Source: an uncultured Lachnospiraceae bacterium (GTDB taxonomy: Bacteria > Bacillota > Clostridia > Lachnospirales > Lachnospiraceae). Taken from it: 24,322 bases of DNA. Where the stretch lies: contig USGM01000045.1 in NCBI GenBank assembly GCA_900554205.1, positions 1 through 24,322 of the forward strand. The letters run 5' to 3'. The notes under the pieces are model-generated. The model was given only the letters and a program-made list of their open reading frames with translations, searched no databases and was not told the DNA's origin. A program made the position numbers and the translations under genes. Positions 20,690-24,322 of this stretch are shown here, piece after piece (positions within the stretch are counted from its first letter, which is position 1; the number at the start of each line of letters is the position of its first letter).

Positions 20690-21358
20690 GCCGATCGGAA
20701 AGACCTTTCTGCTCTTCTTCCGAAGAAGCTCGTCCATCTTTTTATAGTGCTCCTCATCTCTCTCCAGCATTCTCTGATCCCGGAGCTCTTCCCTTTCCTC
20801 CTGCATTCTGAACTGATAATCCAGCTCCTTGACGACACTCTCCTTAATCTCCCTGCAAAGCTCGCCGTTGTTTTCCTGCAATGTCTCCCTGATGAGCTGC
20901 TGCAATAGCCACTGTAATCTCCGGGACTTGTCCTCTTTCGATTCCTCGACGATCGTGCGGCTTCTGCAATTGATAATGTCGATTGCCAGCCCCTTGTTTT
21001 CCTTTTCGGCAGTCTGTAGCATAGGTTGTACCTCCTCCTTTTTTTCAGTCTCCGGCTGTCTGTCGTCTTCAGTCAGCTTCTCCGTCGGCTGCGGTTCCGA
21101 TGCACCTGCATTCTCTCCTGCCGGTAAAAGATCCAGTTTTCCGTCCTTCAAAATCATTTTAATTGCCTTCAACTGTAGTCCCCTCTCCTTCAATCCTTTA
21201 ATCTCCTTAAAACGTTCCACATCCTCCTGTGTATAATAGCGGTGTCCAAGCTCATTCCGCTTGATCGGAAGGTGAAGCTCCTCCTCCCAGTAGCGCAGAA
21301 CATGGCTCTCAACCTTGACCTCTTTGGCAGCATCAGAAATAAATAAATAGTTGCTCAT
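20666..21358 (-). CDS. MerR-family HTH protein with long charged coiled-coil C-terminus
   Basis: A 230-residue DNA-binding protein. The N-terminal MerR winged helix (about residues 5-75) is SDAAKEVKVESHVLRYWEEE, then LGHRYYTQEDVERFKEIKGL and LKAIKMILKDG. A Glu/Gln/Pro-rich linker (about 80-120) leads into a very charged coiled coil (about 140-225) and a polylysine end. There is no ligand-binding motif. The plan resembles RacA-like chromosome-anchoring or other structural MerR proteins more than metal sensors, but the role is unknown. The ATG at 21358 with AAGGAGATT is the start; the frame continues upstream without a site. It follows dnaB behind a terminator. Its 3' end is encoded by the ferredoxin terminator. 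Confidence 0.8.
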   Translation of the reverse strand: MSNYLFISDAAKEVKVESHVLRYWEEELHLPIKRNELGHRYYTQEDVERFKEIKGLKERGLQLKAIKMILKDGKLDLLPAGENAGASEPQPTEKLTEDDRQPETEKKEEVQPMLQTAEKENKGLAIDIINCRSRTIVEESKEDKSRRLQWLLQQLIRETLQENNGELCREIKESVVKELDYQFRMQEEREELRDQRMLERDEEHYKKMDELLRKKSRKVFPIGKKKKSTQ

Positions 21359-21404
21359 ACAATCTCCTTTCCTCCTACAGATCGTTTTCCATCTATTAAT
21401 TAAA

Positions 21405-21445
21405 ACAACAAAAAAAGAGAACAAGCTCTTCTGCTCATTCTCTTT
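21405..21445 (-). terminator. Terminator of gdpP-rplI-dnaB operon
   Basis: On the minus strand AAAGAGAA (21438-21445) pairs with TTCTCTTT (21414-21421) around a 16-base loop that contains AGC/GCT, followed by TTTTTGTTGTTTT. It lies 13 bases past the dnaB stop. Confidence 0.65.
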
Positions 21446-21458
21446 CGTAAATATCCTG

Positions 21459-22814
21459 TTAAAATTCCTCATTTGCCTTGTGTTCCAGATTTGCAAACTT
21501 TGTATACTGCGGCAGCCATGCGAGCTTGACCGTACCGATCGGGCCGTTTCTCTGCTTCGCAATGATAACCTCCGAAACCCCCTTATCCGGGGAATCGTGG
21601 TTATAATAATCATCTCTGTACAGGAACATAACGACATCGGCATCCTGCTCGATTGCTCCCGACTCTCTCAGATCCGAGAGCATGGGCCGGTGATCCGGTC
21701 TCTGCTCTACGGCTCGTGACAGCTGTGACAGCGCAACCACAGGAACGCTCAATTCTCGCGCCAAAGCCTTAAGCGATCTGGATATATCTGAAATCTCCTG
21801 CTGTCTGGACTCCGTTCTTCCGCTGCCGGACATGAGCTGCAAATAGTCAATCATAATAATCGACAGATCATGCTCCAGCTTATACTTTCTGCATTTCGAC
21901 CGCAGCTCGGCAATGCTGATACCCGGTGTATCGTCAATAATCAGCTTCGATTTTCCGATTGTACCAGCGCTCTCAATCAGCCGCTCCCACTCTTCGTCGT
22001 TCAGCTGTCCGGTTCGCAGCTTCTGGGCATCCACATTGGATTCCAGCGAGAACATACGGTTTACTAGCTGCTCCTTACTCATTTCCAGACTGAACAGTGC
22101 AACCGTCAGGTTCTTCTTAAAGGCCATGTACTGTGCCAGATTCAGCTCGAATGCCGTCTTTCCCATAGAAGGACGGGCCGCGACCAGAATCAGGTCGGAG
22201 GGCTGCATCCCGGCAGTCCGGTAGTCAAGGTCGATGAAGCCGGTCGGAATACCGGTAACACTTCCCTTGTTCTTCGCCGCCGTCTCGATCTTATCCATGG
22301 CGTTCATGACAATCTGCCGAACCGGCACAAAGTCATCAGTCGTCCGCTTCTGCACGAGCTGGAACACCCGCTTCTCTGTGTCCTCAAGTATGTATTCAAG
22401 GCTTTCCTTGCCCGCGTAACAGGTATTCGCAATCTCCTCGTTTAGGCGGATCAGCCTGCGAAGCGTCGCCTTTTCCGCGACAATGTTGGCATAATACTTG
22501 ATATTTGCCGAGGTCGGAACCGCCGTGATCAGATCCCGGACAAACTCCAGACTGCTCACCTCCGGCGGCACATCCTTCTCCTTCAGCTTATTCTGTAAGG
22601 TGACAAGATCGACCGGGCTCCCCGCATCGTTCAGCTCTACCATCGTCTCAAAGAGGATGCCGTACTGCCTGTTATAGAAATCCTCGCCTGTTATCAGCTC
22701 GGACGCTACCACAATAGCTTCCCTGTCCATAATCATGGAACCGATGACAGACTGCTCTGCCTCAACGCTGTGGGGTAATATTCTTTTTATCACATTTTCT
22801 TCCATAGCAGGCAT
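21459..22814 (-). CDS. dnaB: Replicative DNA helicase DnaB
   Basis: Hexameric 5'-3' helicase of the replication fork (called DnaC in Bacillus). The 451 residues start with the N-terminal DnaB domain (PHSVEAEQSVIGSMIMD), followed by the RecA-like ATPase domain with Walker A ARPSMGKTAF (about 213-222), Walker B SIIMIDYLQLM and the arginine-finger/C-terminal segment FLYRDDYYN to IIAKQRNGPIGTVKL. No intein insertion is visible. Length is typical. The start at 22814 has GGGGAAG upstream. A second ATG 9 bases downstream is possible. It lies 13 bases after rplI in the conserved gdpP-rplI-dnaB order. Confidence 0.97.
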   Translation of the reverse strand: MPAMEENVIKRILPHSVEAEQSVIGSMIMDREAIVVASELITGEDFYNRQYGILFETMVELNDAGSPVDLVTLQNKLKEKDVPPEVSSLEFVRDLITAVPTSANIKYYANIVAEKATLRRLIRLNEEIANTCYAGKESLEYILEDTEKRVFQLVQKRTTDDFVPVRQIVMNAMDKIETAAKNKGSVTGIPTGFIDLDYRTAGMQPSDLILVAARPSMGKTAFELNLAQYMAFKKNLTVALFSLEMSKEQLVNRMFSLESNVDAQKLRTGQLNDEEWERLIESAGTIGKSKLIIDDTPGISIAELRSKCRKYKLEHDLSIIMIDYLQLMSGSGRTESRQQEISDISRSLKALARELSVPVVALSQLSRAVEQRPDHRPMLSDLRESGAIEQDADVVMFLYRDDYYNHDSPDKGVSEVIIAKQRNGPIGTVKLAWLPQYTKFANLEHKANEEF

Positions 22815-22827
22815 ATCGCAACTTCCC

Positions 22828-23274
22828 CTACGCTTCCGTCACCTTAACCGTAACCTTGCCAGTCACCTGCGGATGCAGCTTGACCGTAACCTCATAGCTG
22901 CCGAAATTCTTCAACGCCTCGGCAAGCTGCAGCTTCTTCTTATCAATCTCGATCTGATGCTGCTCCTTCAATGCCGCCGCAATTTCCTTGGAGGAAACAG
23001 AACCGAAGGTCTTTCCGCCCTCACCCGCCTTGATCTTCACAACGACAATCTTGCTCTCAAGGTCTGCCGCAAGCGCCTTCGCCGCATCTAGCTGCTCCTG
23101 CGCGATTCTCTCCTGATTTGCCTTCTGTAATTTCAGATCGTTCATATTCTTTGCGGTTGCTTCCACGCCGATCTTCTTCGGCAGAATATAATTTCTTGCG
23201 TATCCTTCGCTGGCTTCAATAATGTCACCCTTCTTGCCAAGCTTCTTCTCATCCTGTAACAGAATAATTTTCAT
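22828..23274 (-). CDS. rplI: 50S ribosomal protein L9
   Basis: A 148-residue large-subunit protein that binds 23S rRNA near the L1 stalk. The N-terminal RNA-binding domain is complete: MKIILLQDEKKLGKKGDIIE, then GYARNYILPKKIGVEAT. The long connecting helix is Ala/Gln/Glu-rich (about 42-75), and the C-terminal domain has GKTFGSVSSKEIAAAL and ends in VTGKVTVKVTEA. Length is the bacterial norm. GGACGAGG lies before the ATG. It sits between gdpP and dnaB with short gaps (17 and 13 bases). Confidence 0.98.
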   Translation of the reverse strand: MKIILLQDEKKLGKKGDIIEASEGYARNYILPKKIGVEATAKNMNDLKLQKANQERIAQEQLDAAKALAADLESKIVVVKIKAGEGGKTFGSVSSKEIAAALKEQHQIEIDKKKLQLAEALKNFGSYEVTVKLHPQVTGKVTVKVTEA

Positions 23275-23291
23275 TTGTCCTCGTCCCTTCC

Positions 23292-24322
23292 TTATATTTC
23301 GTTATTTTCAAGCATAGAATCTATTGTGCGCTTCAAGGCGCCTATTGCCTCGATCACACCGACGCCCTCCATCTGGCAGGCGGCAGTGCTGAGATGACCT
23401 CCTCCGCCCATTCTCTCCATGATGACCTGTACATTGACCTCATCGATGGAGCGCGCACTGATATAAATTTTGCCCTGATAGTCCGTCAATACAAAGCTTG
23501 CCTTGATTCCCTTGATGTTCAGCAGCTCGTTTGCAGCCTGTGCGCCGATGATCGTCGGGCTGGGAAGCTCATCTGCCGTGCAGATCGAGATTGCAAAATA
23601 CTGCTTATAGATCTCTGCCTGACTGACGGCATCCGCCTTCGCCTTGTACTCCAGTGCATCTTCTCTGAACAGCTTACGCACGCGCGTCACATCCGCGCCG
23701 TTCCGTCTCAGGAACGCTGCTGCCTCAAAGGTTCTCACACCGGTCTTCGTCATGAAATTGTTCGTGTCAACCATAATACCGGAGTAGAGACAGTCCGCCT
23801 CCTCGGTGCGTATCTTGATATTGTCGTAGGTATATTGCAGAATCTCCGACACCATCTCCGAAGCCGAGGACGCATACGGCTCGACATAGGAGAGCGTCGC
23901 ATTCTCGATTGTCTCCGTTCCCTGCCTGTGGTGATCCAGCACAACGACCGACTTGCAGAAGCGCAGCAGATCGGGGCATTCCGTGATGGACGGCTTATTT
24001 ACGTCCACGACCACAAGTACACAGTTTCCGCCGGCGGCCTCAATTGCCTGCTGGTTCCCTATAATCATGTCCTCCTCATATTCCGTATTGCCGATGAACA
24101 TATCCACCATCGGCTGAATATTCGGTGTCGCATCATTCAGTACGATATGCGCCTTTCTTCCCAAGGTCTGCGCAACGCGGTAGATACCCACCGCCGCGCC
24201 AAAGCTGTAATCGTTATTCTTCAGGCCCCGGCGATACACATAGGAGGATACGATATCGGATACCTCCCAGGTCATCTCGTTGTAGAGCAGGATGGTCTTT
24301 TGATGGCCCTCGCCCATGATGT
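23292..24322 (-). CDS. gdpP: GdpP/YybT-type DHH-DHHA1 phosphodiesterase, 5'-truncated by window edge
   Basis: C-terminal 343 or so residues of the membrane c-di-AMP phosphodiesterase family; the frame is open at the window edge. The expected membrane, PAS and degenerate GGDEF parts lie outside. Visible DHH motifs are VVVDVNKPS, VVLDHHRQG (at 23928-23936 for DHH) and GIMVDTNNFMTKTG. The DHHA1 domain follows with IYISARSIDEVNVQ and GGGGHLSTAACQ. The first metal motif, normally GHxxxDxDSxGA, reads GLKNNDYSFGAA (about 24192-24227): the His is replaced and one Asp is missing. This may weaken catalysis. Gene order gdpP-rplI-dnaB matches other Firmicutes. Confidence 0.9.
   Translation of the reverse strand, partial: IMGEGHQKTILLYNEMTWEVSDIVSSYVYRRGLKNNDYSFGAAVGIYRVAQTLGRKAHIVLNDATPNIQPMVDMFIGNTEYEEDMIIGNQQAIEAAGGNCVLVVVDVNKPSITECPDLLRFCKSVVVLDHHRQGTETIENATLSYVEPYASSASEMVSEILQYTYDNIKIRTEEADCLYSGIMVDTNNFMTKTGVRTFEAAAFLRRNGADVTRVRKLFREDALEYKAKADAVSQAEIYKQYFAISICTADELPSPTIIGAQAANELLNIKGIKASFVLTDYQGKIYISARSIDEVNVQVIMERMGGGGHLSTAACQMEGVGVIEAIGALKRTIDSMLENNEI

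Overview
The window looks like the chromosome of an anaerobic low-GC Gram-positive bacterium, most likely a Clostridia member of Lachnospiraceae type. That is an inference from gene content and order: gdpP-rplI-dnaB, a ywlC/rpiB/upp cluster next to an F-type ATP synthase operon (a Firmicutes arrangement), pyruvate formate-lyase, a small 2[4Fe-4S] ferredoxin, MecA, a CwlD-like amidase and strong AGGAGG ribosome sites. No rRNA, tRNA, IS element, prophage or CRISPR array was seen. The genes look native.

Layout. 1-2864 (minus): the start of an atp operon, atpZ-atpI-atpB-atpE-atpF-atpH, with atpH cut by the window edge. The c subunit carries a sodium-type ion-binding signature, and the operon promoter lies so close to atpZ that its mRNA may be leaderless. 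3024-4097 (plus): a GNAT acetyltransferase and a DUF402 protein. 4098-8829 (minus): cwlD-like amidase, threonylcarbamoyl-AMP synthase, rpiB, upp, dCMP deaminase and a coiled-coil SleB-type hydrolase. 8938-10685 (plus): a class B sortase followed by a protein with a VPKTG sorting signal. 10718-12960 (minus): a GH18/SH3b surface protein and an unknown 103-residue protein. 13389-16582: MecA (plus), a chemotaxis receptor (minus) and a DUF1858 mini-protein (minus).

16857-20619 (plus) is the most interesting part. A strong promoter drives a pyruvate formate-lyase large chain of 679 residues that ends before the glycyl-radical domain. Next comes a 67-residue Cys-containing protein that resembles the first part of that domain. 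Next is an 80-residue protein that consists of the missing radical domain (RVSGYAV). 679 + 80 equals the mature length of ordinary PFL (759). A perfect terminator hairpin follows, then the radical-SAM activase and a ferredoxin. This reads as a natural two-chain PFL in which the oxygen-sensitive radical domain is a separate, replaceable subunit, with an additional uncharacterised partner.

20666-24322 (minus): a MerR-like protein with a long charged C-terminal region, dnaB, rplI and the C-terminal half of a GdpP/YybT-type DHH phosphodiesterase whose first metal-binding motif looks degraded.
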